Below are positions 22,714 through 34,297 of a stretch of DNA of 64,000 bases, piece by piece. Under the pieces are notes generated by a model. The model saw only the letters and a program-made list of their open reading frames with translations. It searched no databases and was not told the DNA's origin. The position numbers and the translations under genes were made by a program. The stretch lies in contig JAEILZ010000009.1 of NCBI GenBank assembly GCA_018873225.1, forward strand, positions 859,501 through 923,500, in the 5' to 3' direction. The DNA comes from [Phialemoniopsis] sp. UDSM-2020 (taxonomy: Eukaryota > Ascomycota > Sordariomycetes > Thyridiales > Thyridiaceae). The first letter of the stretch is position 1. Each line of letters opens with the position of its first letter.

Positions 22714-25605
22714 ATGGAGGATGGAGAGCGCATAGCAGACGCGGCTGGCGGTCCCAACGAGGGCGAGAGACCGGCCATCAACGGAAACAGGATAAAAAAG
22801 GAGCGAGGCAGCAGGTCCCCAAGCCCGAGAGCTTCTCGGCGCCAATCAAGATCTTCGAGCATGTCGCGAGACGATGTCAAGCCCGGCAGTGACAGTATTT
22901 CAACCCCAGACACTACACCTGCACCCAAGCTTCAGCGCAAGGCATCTCAGCGGGAAGTCGCCCGCTCTGCTCCCCTCTTCGACCACCTCGCCGATATGAC
23001 CGAGCAATCCTGCCAACACTTCCAGGTCATCGCCGACTGCCTCTATGGCTCAAAACACATGGGCTCGTCGGAACACGATGTTCTGGATTGCGATTGCGCG
23101 GAGGAGTACCGTAAGTCGATTTGCAGTTGCAGCTTGACCCATGTGCGAGTGGCCGCTGACCAGCTATTTTTCTTCAGGTGACGGCCGCAACTATGCGTGT
23201 GGAGAGGACTCCGACTGTATCAACCGTGCCACCAAGATGGAATGCGTGGATGGCGACTGCAACTGCGGACGAGGATGCGAGAATCAGCGATTCCAACGCA
23301 AGCAGTATGCCGACGTGTCGGTCATCAAGACGGAGAAGAAGGGCTTTGGCCTCAGAGCAAACTCGGATCTGCAACCTAACGATTTCATCTTCGAGTACAT
23401 TGGCGAGGTCATCAATGAACCCACATTCCGGCGGCGGATGATGCAGTACGACGATGAGGGCATCAAACATTTCTACTTCATGTCCCTGACCAAGCACGAG
23501 TTTGTTGATGCCACCAAGAAGGGCAATCTAGGCCGCTTTTGCAACCACTCGTGCAACCCCAACTGCTACGTCGACAAGTGGGTGGTAGGCGAGAAGCTGC
23601 GCATGGGCATCTTTGCCGGTCGGAACGTCAAGGCCGGCGAGGAATTGGTTTTCAATTACAACGTCGACCGCTACGGCGCCGATCCTCAGCCCTGCTACTG
23701 CGGCGAGACCAACTGCACCGGATTTATCGGAGGCAAGACTCAAACGGAGCGTGCGACCAAGTTGCCCCTCGCGACCATCGAGGCGCTGGGTATCGACGAC
23801 GGTGACAGTTGGGATACCGCGGTCGCCAAGAAGCCACGCAAGAAGAAGCCCACCGAGGACGATGAGGAGTACGTTAACAGCGTCCAGCCTCGCGGTCTCG
23901 CTGAGGATGGTGTCACAAAGGTCATGGCGGCGCTCATGCAGTGCAAGGAGAAGTGGATTGCAGTCAAGCTGCTGTCTCGTATCCAACAAGCCGACGAGGA
24001 GCGTGTGCTGCACCGTGTTGTCAAGATGCACGGTTATCAGATTCTGAAAACGACACTCACCACCTTCCAGGATGATGTCAACGTCGTTCTTCAGATCCTC
24101 GATATCCTGTACAGGTTTCCTCGAGTAACCAAGAACAAGATTTCGGACTCCAAGATCGAGACGACGATTGAAGAGCTTGCCTCGTCGGACCACGAAGACA
24201 TTGCGTCCGAGTCGAAACGATTGCTACAAGAATGGAGCACTCTCGAGACGGCTTATCGCATCCCGCGCAAGAAGTTTGATCCCACAGCAACACCCATTGC
24301 ATCGTCTTTCGACACGCGACGTGGTGCAGGTCGTGAGCCCGAAGTCGTCAACAAGCCACCGTCCCCTTTCCACAACGTGTCGATCCCCAAAGGTCCACGT
24401 AGCAATGTCCCCCAGCGAAATGCAAAGTTCTTCAACGCGCCGCGGCCACGCCGCCCTCAAAACTATGGTCTTCCATCAGGATGGTTTTCCGCCATTGATC
24501 AGTCAGGTAACACCTACTACTACACAAAGAGCGGCATCACCACCTGGCAACGACCTACGCTCCCTGCCGACAAGACCGTACCTAAGGGCCCCTCACAAGC
24601 TCAGCAAGACCAAGATGCCGTCCAAAACATTATCGACAGCTTGACCCGCGAGACGCCTCGTAAGTCGGTATCGCAATCGCAAACACCCCAAGCAACGGGC
24701 ACGCCTGTGCAGGAGCCAAAGAAGGAGAAGTGGCGTTCTTACCCAATCGAGAAACAGAAAAAGATATACGAGAACACAGTAAGTTCGATGGCTCTACTTG
24801 TATACAATTACTTAGGGTCGATTTGCTCTGCTAACACAAGCCCCAGCTCTTCCCTTCCATCAAGTCCATCACCGATAGGTACCGCCATAAGCTACCCAAA
24901 GAGGAGCTGAAACGCTTCGCAAAGGAATGCAACAAGCTTCTTGTTGAGTCGGACTACCGGCACAATCGAGTTGACGACCCAACGCAAATCACGGCCAAGC
25001 AAGACAAAAAGGTCAAGGCTTACGTCAAGAACTATTTTGACAAGGCCGTCAAGAAGCACCAGGAGCGCGAAAGCCGTCGCGCCGAGCGCGCTGCCAAGGG
25101 GGGTTCGAGCACCGAGGTGGCTCCTGAGGCGACCATGTCCCTCGAAACGCCGATCAAAGATGATGCCGATGATGTGGCTATGAGCGACGTCTCGCCAGCG
25201 TCGTCTGAGCGTAAGCGAAAGAGGACTGAGGACAACGACGCTGAGGAGGTATCGCCCACGAGCATGACGCCTTCCGAGACTCCATCAGTCAAGCGCCTCA
25301 AGGAGGACGAGGCTGCACCGAGCCCACCGCCGCCTCCTCCGCCCCCGCCCGAGAGCGCTAGAGACGCTGCCATTGCAGAGGAGCAGGAGCGCATGCGTGA
25401 GCAGGAAGAGGCTCTCATGCGCGAGAACGAGGAGGCACAACGCCTGGAGGAGGAGGCCGAGGCTAAGCACGTCCCTCAGGTGAACGGGCTCATGGCCGGT
25501 AATGACCAACACCCGGCGGTGAACGGCGCGGAGGCTATGGACCTCGACAGTGTCGGTGAGCCGGGTAGAGATGAGGTGCGAAAGCACGAGGTCCTGGGAC
25601 ACTAG
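22714..25605 (+). CDS. SET2: Histone H3 lysine-36 methyltransferase Set2
   Basis: Family role: Set2 rides on phosphorylated RNA polymerase II and methylates H3K36 over transcribed genes. Seen: three exons, 22714-23110, 23178-24778 and 24847-25605, giving 918 residues. Domains in order: a Ser/Arg-rich leader; AWS cysteine cluster (about 128-178); SET (about 180-300) with FEYIGEVI, the cofactor-site motif [11 protein letters not shown] and [10 protein letters not shown]; post-[11 protein letters not shown]; a mid region; WW domain (about 562-592) with [17 protein letters not shown]; and an SRI domain (about 650-760) with [19 protein letters not shown], which binds the polymerase tail. A poly-Pro run and a charged coiled coil close the protein. 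The start MEDGERIAD is the first ATG in frame. It is convergent with the CBF1-type gene. Confidence 0.96.
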
Positions 25606-26787
25606 GTCTCTGGGATTTCTCTGGCGCTTGAGGAGGAGGATTAATAATCTCATCCATACCCCCGATCGACAGGAGACGGCGAGGACTCATGATGGGAGGA
25701 GGAGACGAGGAACGCGGAACAGCCTTCTGCTCCATCATTCCCCGGGGGACTGTAACTTGTACTATAAGGCAACACGGAAAGCAGGAAAAAGCGCGGTATC
25801 ATCAGTTCTTTTGAATTTTCTCGTGGCCAGGGCGGAGGAGTGAGAGATGACGAGCAAGGAGGGAGGGAACTTTGCTTATCGGTTGGACTCGGTTCGTTGC
25901 GCTGTGTTGCACCACATATCACGACGTTGGACTGCTACGGGTCGGGGGATGTGGAGTGAGGGGGCGAGCGTTGAGTACGGTCCCGACATCTGCATATCAG
26001 GGAGCTCTTTTTCAATGAAGGAAAAAACCACGGATCTTTTTATCTACTTGAAAAGTCGAGGAGTTGGAGGGGCATTTCGTACATGCATTCTATCCTACCT
26101 GTGCCCCGTGTGCATAAGGTGCGATCCGAGGGGCCGATCTTGTGTGGTGCGGAGCCGCCCGCCGCCTTCGTCGAGGAGTTGGGGCGGGCCATGCGCAGCC
26201 CCTACCGATCCACGGCGGCGGTAGGCACAAAGGAGATGCGAGGAAGCGCGTCTCCGGAATTGGGATACGATTAATTTTCACTTTCCATATTACCTTTTGA
26301 GATACCCAGCATGTAGTGATCAAGAAGATCACCGACATTTCTAGTAAATACTACCAGGCATGCATGTGCAATCACGAAGTGATAGAGTTCCATTATGATG
26401 CAGATGTATCTGACACTGCAAAGGGGGCCTATCTCGGCCACTATGAATCGGAGAAGTCGGGGAATCAAAAGAAAGTCGCTGGAAACAACATCCTCGAAAT
26501 CCGTTCCTACACCCAACGCCAAAATGCAACCTGTATGTGATCGGTGTATAAAATCCCTAGCTCGTTTGAGAGGGCCAAGAACACTCTCAGCCAGTCGTTC
26601 AGACCACAGGCGAGCAGAGGGTTTGAGGAATTACAAAACCAGATGATATCATCCGCTGTTTGCTTCTATAACAAGGATCCCGAAAAGGAGAAAAGAAGGC
26701 CGTCACTGCCCGGCCAGGTCGGACTCAACTGGAACCATCCATGGGCAAGTGAAACCCGTTCTCATACAACGGCGTCGCTGCTTGCGC
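25606..26787. other. Convergent 3' region between SET2 and the CBF1-type gene
   Basis: About 1.2 kb downstream of SET2 and of the CBF1-type gene. No gene is supported; open frames are short and overlapping. It should contain both 3' UTRs. Confidence 0.5.
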
Positions 26788-27012
26788 CTAGCTGGCAGGA
26801 GCCAATTGTTGTTGCGGTGCGGTCGCCAGTTGTAGTCCATCACCGAGGATGGGCTCTGTTTTGACCTCCCAGCTGGTTGGGGCCGGTTGCTGATGTGCGA
26901 TTGCTAACGGCATTCCGCCATTCTGGGCCGGCAGCATGCCATGCTGCCACTGTTGCTGATGCTCGATCGCCGACGGCAGCCCGTTAGCCTGAGCCGGCAT
27001 CACTCTATGCTC
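26788..27012 (-). other. 74-codon repeat-bearing in-frame continuation after the CBF1 UAG
   Basis: Directly after the UAG at 27015-27013 the same frame stays open for 74 codons to a second UAG at 26790-26788. The translation is Gln/Pro/Ala-rich and built from degenerate repeats: NGLPSAIEHQQQ, then NGGMPLAIAHQQ, then DGLQLATAPQQQ. Each unit is followed or preceded by a Trp codon at the position equivalent to the UAG (AGC-TGG-GAG against AGC-TAG-GAG). Repeats conserved at protein level suggest this was, or is, translated. It may be a readthrough extension or a recently lost C-terminus. Confidence 0.45.
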
Positions 27013-27987
27013 CTAGCTAGTAGTGGTCGGCTCTTGTTTCTCGGCCGGCGGCTGTAGTCCTGCGTTTTGGGCGACCCGCTTCCAGGTCTCGAGTTCTCGA
27101 TACAGACGCTCGACTTCGCCCTTGAGTTTCTCGTTTGAGGCGCTCAGCTCGGCAATGGCCTGCTCCGTGAGCAGCTTCTCCAAGGTCCACTTCTCGATAT
27201 TCTGCGTCTCATTCTCCTTGAGCTGAGTGATGAACGCCACAGCGCGCTGGAGAATAGAGCCCTTGTTCTTCTCACAGCCCGGGACAATCTTGGCCAGCTC
27301 GTTGATGCCTTCATTGATAGTCTCGCGGCGGCGGCGCTCGACTGGTTCACGCGTTAGATACTTTACTAAGTCATTGAGTGACTCGAAATTCGGCTCACCT
27401 TCTTTATGATTGTCCTTTCGCATCTTGTGCCATTCTTCGGAACCCACAGCGGGCTTAGCGTTCTGGGGAGGCGGCACATATCGCTGCTCTTGACGCAGTC
27501 CGTTGGCGTCAGGCTGAGGAGGCGGGCCGGCGGGCATGGGCAAGCCGTCGGCGTGGTGACCTACATCTGCACCGTTGAAGGCGTCTTGATGGTGATGAGC
27601 ATGGTGATGCTCCGTCTCGCCTAGGGCCTGGGCTGCAAACGTCTCCTCGGTAGTCGGAGGAACATGCAAGGTCGGGTACATGGAGCCCAAGGCAGCTGCC
27701 GCAGTGCTCGAGGCATTAGCTGGATCAGAGGCGTCCGTGTGGTCGGCGGTTGCTTGCTGAAGCGCACTGAAGTCGGTCAATTGCGAGGCATCCAAGGGGT
27801 TGTCCATGAAGGCGGCGGCGGCAGCGGCCGTGTCGGCAGGGTTGGCCATGGTGGCAGTAGGGGCGCCCCGTTTCATCCTCCTCGAGTCGGGGGATGCGGA
27901 CTCTGAGCTGCGCTTCCTCTTGTGGCCAGGGCTCTCCGGCAGGTCAACGTGGAGATCTGTCTGGTCGGCTGTCACAGTGTCGGCCAT
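27013..27987 (-). CDS. CBF1: bHLH transcription factor of the Cbf1 (centromere-binding factor 1) type
   Basis: Family role: Cbf1 dimers bind the E-box CACGTG and regulate sulfur-amino-acid, respiratory and chromatin functions. Seen: two exons, 27987-27399 and 27341-27013, giving 305 residues. The N-terminal half is Ala/His/Pro-rich with a KRKRSSESASPDSRRMKRG basic stretch. The bHLH follows after WHKMRKDNHKE: the basic region VERRRRETINEGINELAKIV has the His, Glu and Arg expected for E-box contact, then PGCEKNKGSILQRAVAFI, the Cbf1 signature. A short leucine zipper (LEKLLTEQAIAELSASNEKL) continues. The 57-nt intron has no stop and keeps frame, so an unspliced reading looks like one longer ORF. 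The frame continues upstream as GTG-ACA-ACA, but the first ATG is 27987. A UAG ends the frame; see the separate downstream continuation. Confidence 0.9.
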   Translation of the reverse strand: MADTVTADQTDLHVDLPESPGHKRKRSSESASPDSRRMKRGAPTATMANPADTAAAAAAFMDNPLDASQLTDFSALQQATADHTDASDPANASSTAAAALGSMYPTLHVPPTTEETFAAQALGETEHHHAHHHQDAFNGADVGHHADGLPMPAGPPPQPDANGLRQEQRYVPPPQNAKPAVGSEEWHKMRKDNHKEGEPNFESLNDLVKYLTREPVERRRRETINEGINELAKIVPGCEKNKGSILQRAVAFITQLKENETQNIEKWTLEKLLTEQAIAELSASNEKLKGEVERLYRELETWKRVAQNAGLQPPAEKQEPTTTS

Positions 27988-29720
27988 AGCGAATGTTGTC
28001 ACGCAAGACAGCGAACGGTGTGATGAAGACCGTGTTCAGAGGCGATCCAGTGAGTGATGGTTTCCCACCGGCAATGGACCAGCCAAATTCTGGTAAGGTT
28101 GAGGTGGTTCTGGGAAAACCTCATGTTAGTAACCAACTTTGGTCATAGGAGACAATGTCATTATTGATAGATGCAGCGATTGATTGGCATCGACTCTCAG
28201 CGAGTGAACGACAAATGTGCTTTTGGGGCGAATGAGTTCAAGAGCGACCCCTTGGTCGGGCCTCGTAGATGTCATTCAAGCTCACATCTCATTTGAGCAC
28301 CCCATCTGGACATCTCATTCCATCTGACGATGACAAAGTGACTGGATATGTGCAGTGAGAGAACACATTGAAGTGAATGTCATTGATGCTATTATGAGTG
28401 CATCGCTAGATGATGCAAAGGCTGGGATTCTCTTGGCCACTGCATGTAACGCAACGCAATGCAGTGAGTGCAGCATTGCAGATGCGCACAGCAAGAATCG
28501 ACACAAGCGACCGTGGCATGCAGAACAGACGAGGATGGATTGATTGGAAATTGTTAGCACGTACCTCTGTTCAACTACGGATGCGAGACCCGTGATTCCC
28601 TTGGGTGCAGGTGATCTACCAGATCATGTGCCTGGGAGCGTGCTCTCAAATAACGTGATGAGCGGGCGGAGGGTCTGCACGTGTTGATAGCAGCAACGCG
28701 TGATCTCGAGATATAAATCGCGTCGGATTTGACCAAAGTCAAAATAAGTATCCACCTCAAAAAAAAAAAGAAATCAAGAAAAATCGAGAACTGTCGATAT
28801 TTCCTTTTGGGATGGCTGGGGGTTGTGATATTTGACTCGACTTTGTCAGCGGGCGCTCACACACACTGACTTGGGGGAGAAAGGGAGAAGAGGGAGAGGA
28901 AAAGTCAGGTGAGCAGAGAACACGTGAGGGGGAGGGAATATATAACGACAATCTCGAATAAGGGAGGGGTGCTTGCGTGCGTAGATAGCGCCTCTGATTG
29001 GTTGACGACTAGGACCCACCCGGCTGAGGTGGGCATGGGCCAGCTGCACCTGTGCGCCTGCCCACGCCCACCCATCCAGCCATCCAACCATAACCACGCT
29101 GGACGCTGTAATTCGCAAGGCAGCAGCACCCTTGAGAGCATTTGGGTGTAGTACAAAGGCACACCACATATCCCTTAAGAGTCCTGGTGGAGGAAAGGTC
29201 TGAATTTGTAGAATACGTAATAAAGTTGCAACCAATGGACAGCTCGGAGCTTGTAGACAGACCCAAGTGAAGAATTCCAGACTCGAGGTACTTGGGTCGA
29301 GTAGTGATACAAGCGCCTTCTTTCCGTTCTTCTCGCTGGCAACTGATAATCGACCATACCGCAATAGCGTGCGGGCGCGTAGTGGCTGTCACCCGCTGCA
29401 CCAAACCTCGTGTGGTTGACGGGCGTGACCTCTCCAGCATGTAGGATAGCCAAGGACATGTAACCAGGAGGCGACTGGAGGTGCAACCAAACGGCACTTT
29501 TGCTTGGTGCTTCCGGATCATCCCCGTAGTGCTCCGTGCCCCATTTGCTGTGGGGTAGTCACCTATCGCCCGTTAGGACCCCTGCCGTGTAACTAGTGCT
29601 TGGGGCAGCATGACATCGATTGTCAAACCGCTCCCAAAGCTCCAGACAACTCAACATCGTCACATCCTAACCACCAGCAGTTCCCAGAAGAGTTGAGCTT
29701 CAAACCAGCGTCTGCCCAGC
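27988..29720. promoter_or_regulatory. Divergent region between CBF1-type gene and FYV10
   Basis: About 1.7 kb between opposed start codons, so it should contain both promoters. It carries an E-box at 28921-28926 and an A-run near 28759-28770. No coding sequence is supported. Confidence 0.55.
28921..28926. promoter_or_regulatory. E-box CACGTG in the CBF1/FYV10 divergent promoter
   Basis: A perfect palindromic CACGTG, the known target of Cbf1-type bHLH factors, lies about 0.9 kb upstream of the CBF1-type start codon and 0.8 kb upstream of FYV10. Autoregulation is a possible inference; a single hexamer can also occur by chance. Confidence 0.35.
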
Positions 29721-31132
29721 ATGGGTGATCACGAAAACTCCAAGCTGGACAAATCCAGCCATCTCCTGCTGGTAAGTTGCTATCCCGTCCGAAGTCGGAT
29801 CGGCCACTCCATTGCCTCTGAGCCCCCGGGCACATAGCTGCCACCCCCTCTACGAGACCTTCGACTGACCATTACCGAACAGGACCAACCCCTCCTACGC
29901 CTCCCCTACGAGCTCCTGCGCAAGAACTTCCGCTCCGCCCACTTCGTCGTCGAGCGCGACTCGCAGCAGGTCCGCAACCTGCTCCGCGACACCGCCTCGG
30001 CCTCGCTGGACGGCCGCGCCTCCCAGGACGACGTCCTCAAGAACCTCGACACGGCGCTCAACCGCCTGCGCGCCACCCGCAAGAGGCTCGCCGCCTGCGC
30101 CGCCGAGGAGGCCCGCCTGTACCGGCAGGTCGACGCCCGCACGGCGCACCTCGCCGAGCTCGCGGCCATGCACACCGTCGACGACGTCAAGTACGAGGCC
30201 TGGTCGCGCCGCCGGCTCGACCGCCTCGTCGTCGACTACCTGCTGCGCCACGGCTACAACGCGAGCGCGACGGCCCTCGCCGACGAGAAGGGCATGCGCG
30301 ACCTCGTCGAGATTGAGACTTTTGTGCAGATGAGCCGCATACAGGAGGCGCTGCGGGGCGGCAGCGTGACGGAGGCGCTGGCGTGGTGCAACGACAACAA
30401 GAAGGAGCTGCGGAAGCTGGAGGTGAGCCACAACTCTTATCACTATGCCTGATAGCCTTATTAATTTCCATGACCTCGAACTATCAGAGCAAACTAGAAT
30501 TCATGCTCCGCTACCAGCAATACATCGAGCTCGTCCGCACCCAGTCCATGCCCAAGCTCGTCGAGGCCATCGCCCACGCCCGCAAGTACTTCACCCCAGT
30601 GCGCGACACCTTCTCCAAGGAGGTCAACCAGGCCGCCGGCCTCCTCGCCTTCCCGCCGGGCCACCAGCCCCAGTCCTACCGCGACGCCGCCTACGACGAC
30701 CTCTGGAGCCAGGACCGCTGGCTCAAGCTCGCCGACCTCTTCACCCAGACGCACAACCAGCTCCTCGCCCTGCCCTCTTCCCCTTTACTCCACATCGCCC
30801 TGTCCTCCGGCCTCTCGGCCCTCAAGACCCCCGCCTGCCACTCCAAAGGCAGCAAGCAGCTGTCCGACAGCCACGCCAGCAGCCTCGCCGCCAGCGTCTG
30901 CCCCATCTGCTCCGAGGAGCTGAACCGCCTCGCGAAGGGGGTGCCGTACGCGCATCATTCTAAGAGCCACGTCGAGCACGACCTCGTCCTGCTGCCCAAC
31001 GGGCGCGTCTACGGGCGTGCCCGCCTCGACGAGTACGCGCGCAAGGCCGGGCTGGGCTCCGACGAGGTTAAGGACTTGCGCACGGGCGAGGTGTACCCCG
31101 TGAGCAAGCTCAAGAAGGTGTACATTACATAG
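29721..31132 (+). CDS. FYV10: GID/CTLH ubiquitin ligase subunit Fyv10 (MAEA, Gid9)
   Basis: Family role: Fyv10/Gid9 pairs with Rmd5 to form the catalytic RING module of the GID/CTLH E3 ligase, which degrades gluconeogenic enzymes in yeast. Seen: three exons, 29721-29771, 29883-30422 and 30488-31132, giving 411 residues. Features in order: N-terminal [20 protein letters not shown] as in MAEA; a coiled region; LisH with [22 protein letters not shown] with [20 protein letters not shown] and [19 protein letters not shown]; a CRA-like stretch with [10 protein letters not shown] and [10 protein letters not shown]; and the C-terminal degenerate [33 protein letters not shown], ending KVYIT. The last part distinguishes it from Rmd5/RMND5. 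Both introns lie in phase 0. Confidence 0.94.
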
Positions 31133-32023
31133 TTTCCCTGGGGCCATACTGGGGGAGAAGCACAGCGTGTACAACAGAATGGGCGTTGCGATTTTGGAAG
31201 CGGAAGCGTCACGAATGTCAAGACGACCTTTTAGATTTTTTGGGTGCACTTCCGCTGCACTGAAGCGATGGAATATGCCCTGCATGGTCAACGGAGTTTT
31301 CTTTTTGCTATCGACCTTTTGCTTTTTGGAGTTAAGGATATGGAGGGGAAAGCCTTCTGGGAGTTTATCAGAGATTCCTTCATACAATGCTTCAGTCTAC
31401 TTCATCATAAGACAGCAAGGGAAGTTGACGAGAACTATCCGTAGCAAATGAAGACATTCGTTACATGTGCGACCAAATTCACCAGCTACTAGGAAACGAT
31501 TGAACAAGACCACCTGTATTGATCCCTTCCTTGCAAGTAAATCGAGTTGTCTACCTACGCCCGACGCAACCAAAAGAACACGGCAAAACCCTACTCACGC
31601 CCGCAGACCATGGCGAGAAAGAAGACGTATGAAACACCCTTGAACTCGAAACAGTAAAGTACATGCTGTTTGGAAAGTCTATTCGACTCGCCTCCTCCCC
31701 TTTCGCGCCACACCACAACACTTCCAAAGATTTACTATAGGGTTCTCGAGAGAAAGAGACAGAGAGAGACTGAGCGCCGGGGGGAGAGAACATCAACAAA
31801 AGACACAAAACGGCACAGATTGGTTGCTGTATGTGATGTGTGGACCAAAATCCCCCCCTTTCCCCCGGACCACCGCAAAGAAACTCCGGCTGGACGAGAC
31901 GCGCGCAAGATTCAATCAACAACTTTGTCCGTAAACGAAGACCGGCCGAACCAAACAATGCACCCCTGCGGATTTCCCCCATCAAAGATGTGTTTACGCC
32001 CACGCCACGAAGTCTATTCAACC
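31133..32023. other. Convergent 3' region between FYV10 and CAF1
   Basis: About 0.9 kb between two convergent stop codons. Short overlapping frames only; no gene is supported. Confidence 0.55.
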
Positions 32024-33653
32024 CTATCTGCTCCCCGCGAACGCAAAGCTGCCAAAGACACCGCCCCCGCCGCCGGGCGTCATAGGCCCCATGCCCATCG
32101 AGTTGGTGTTGTGGCTGCCGGCCGCGGGCGTGCTCACGAGGCCCACGCTGCCCGTGTTGGGCGTGCTGGGCGTGCCGTTGGCGCCGTTGGCTCCAGCCCC
32201 CGAGTTCGCCGCGGGGGGCGTGTTCTCGACCTGGTTGTTGCTGTTCTGGTTGCCGCCGCCGCCGCCCTGCCCGTGGTTGCCAGAGTGCATATTGCTGTTG
32301 ATGGGCTGGATGTCGGGCACCATGAGGCCCCAGACCTTGCCGACGTGCTCGTCCGGGATCTCGCCGTTGAAGATCTTCTCGCGCATCTGGAAGAAGACGC
32401 GGCCCGTTAGCAGCGAGTCGGAGCCAGCTTGGTGCGCGGCGCCGATGCGCTTGACCTTGAGCGCCTCGGCGATGTTCTCGAGGCCGGACTTGTGCTCGAA
32501 CTTCTGCAGGACCTCGGTCGAGGCCGGGTCGTTGGGGCTGAGCAGCCCTTGGTTGTGCAGCCGGATAGCAAACTTCATCAAGTGCTTCACATCGTAAGTC
32601 GAGGGGAAGTAGAGCTTCATGATCTGGTCAAACTCGACCTCGTCGTTGGGCAGGGCCTTGCAGTGCAGCAGCTTGGTGAGGTAGCCAAAGTCGTAGCCGC
32701 CGTGGAAGGAGATCCACTTGACGTTGTCGAAGCAGACGAGGCCCGAGGGGATCAGTAATGACGCAAACTCCTGAGCGTCGATGCCGTCGCGCTCCATCAC
32801 GTTGAAGTCTATGCCGGCCTGGATGAGAGAATCGATCGAGGTCTGGTTGTACATGTCTTCCTTCAAAGAAAACTTGAAGTTGAACTGCCACGAATAGGGC
32901 ATAACACCCTGGTTGCCAGCTCTCCTGGCCGCGGGGCCAACCTCCTTCGGCTCTGCAGGGTTGGGTCGTGCTGGTGGTGTGTCGCCGTCCTCGTTGAACA
33001 GCGTGATGCCAATCTGGATGACCTTGAGCAGGTCGACGTTTGTCCGTAGACATTGATAGTGGTAATCGCTCTTGCCCCTAAATCCTCCCATCGGTCTTGA
33101 TACAACACCCGGGAACTCGGTATCCTAGACATCACAAAACGTTAGGCCGTGCTGCTGCTTCTCCTCCCTTACAAGAAAACTCAATCCTCACCATAGCAAT
33201 ATACGGGTAGTCCTCCACCAGGTCCCTCAGCACCGCCATCTCCTCGTGCAGGTTGTGCTTCCACACTTCTCGTATCCGGCCCTTAGCCTGGTTACGGGTC
33301 TGCGGCTCGCCGCCCAGCACGTGCGACTGCTGGTGGTGGTGCTGCTGTTGCTGCTGCTGCTGCAGGTGGGCGCCGTGCGCGAAGCCCATCCGCGCGGCCT
33401 GGCTGCCGAGCCCTACGTTGCCGTCCGCGCCGAAGCCGCCGCCGCCGCCGCCGCCCGGGTTGAGCCCCGCCGCGAGCGCCAGCGCGCCGTTGCCGGCGAA
33501 GGGGCTGATCTGGGCATTGGGGTTGAGGTAGGAAGGGTTGCCCAGCTGTGGGGGCTGGTTGCCCGAGTGCGCCTGCGCGTGCGAGGCGAACTGGTGAGGG
33601 TAAGGGGAGATCGCGTTTGGTCCGCCCGGGAACCTAGGAGCCGGCGGAGGCAT
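32024..33653 (-). CDS. CAF1: CCR4-NOT deadenylase subunit Caf1/Pop2
   Basis: Family role: Caf1/Pop2 is the DEDD 3'-5' exonuclease of the CCR4-NOT complex that removes mRNA poly(A) tails. Seen: two exons, 33653-33192 and 33124-32024, giving 520 residues. The first 115 or so residues are low complexity (Pro, Asn, Gly, then a Gln/His run). The nuclease fold starts at REVWKHNLHEEMAVLRDLVE. The DEDD residues are visible: Asp and Glu in DTEFPGVV, Asp in SFHGGYDFGYL, and Asp in AHQAGSDSLLTGRVFFQM. MPYSWQFNFKFSLKEDMYN is also typical. The C-terminus is a Gly/Asn/Thr-rich tail, longer than in metazoan CNOT7/8. The intron (33191-33125) falls exactly before the catalytic DTE motif. It is divergent from NDUFB3. 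Confidence 0.95.
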
Positions 33654-34297
33654 GCTCTTGCTGCCAATGCCTGGGGCCTTGTCTCGTCGTCCGGGTATGC
33701 TGTTGTTGTTGTTGTTGTTGTTGTTGTGCGAGGGGTGGTCGAGAACAGAGACTGAGCATGGGTGTCAAATTCCGTGCTGAGGCAGTCTTGTGAGGGAGCT
33801 GCAGACCGTAAGCTGAGCGCAGTCTCGATGATCAGGACGCTATTATTAGTGGTTGAACGCAATCGGGGTCGTCTGAGAAAAGTATGGGTCGTGTTGAGCT
33901 TGCTTCTGGGGATCCGGTGAGTGCAGAGATCGAATTGCTGATATGGACGAGTCGCCAGTTGCAGTGAGTAAGTGGAGTGGCCAGGCCAGTTTGTAGTGGA
34001 GTTCTCAGCGCCCGCTGTCGCTATGCTATGAATGGAGCTTTCAATGTTGGCTTTGCTTTGACTGGAGTGCAGTGAGTGACCATCAATTGAGGCCCGTGCG
34101 GCGTGTGGTTCTCACGACTCAAGCGCCAGACCACCAATTTTCGGTCCGATCCAAGTTCCGAACAGCTGCCACCGTCTGGTGCCACCAGGACTCGCAGTCA
34201 GCCAATTGAACGACATTCAATTGAATCCTCACTTTGGTCGTCGGCTCTCACAACCGTGTAAAGCGTCAACGCCAGACAGAGTAATTGACGCTTCACA
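33654..34297. promoter_or_regulatory. Divergent region between CAF1 and NDUFB3
   Basis: A 644-bp region between opposed start codons, expected to hold both promoters. It includes a TTG microsatellite in the CAF1 5' UTR and AATTGA-type repeats near 34086 and 34200-34215. No coding sequence. Confidence 0.6.
33701..33727. repeat. TTG/CAA trinucleotide microsatellite
   Basis: About nine uninterrupted TTG units (AAC/CAA on the transcribed strand) about 50-75 nt upstream of the CAF1 start codon, probably in its 5' UTR. Length is likely to vary between strains. Confidence 0.9.
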
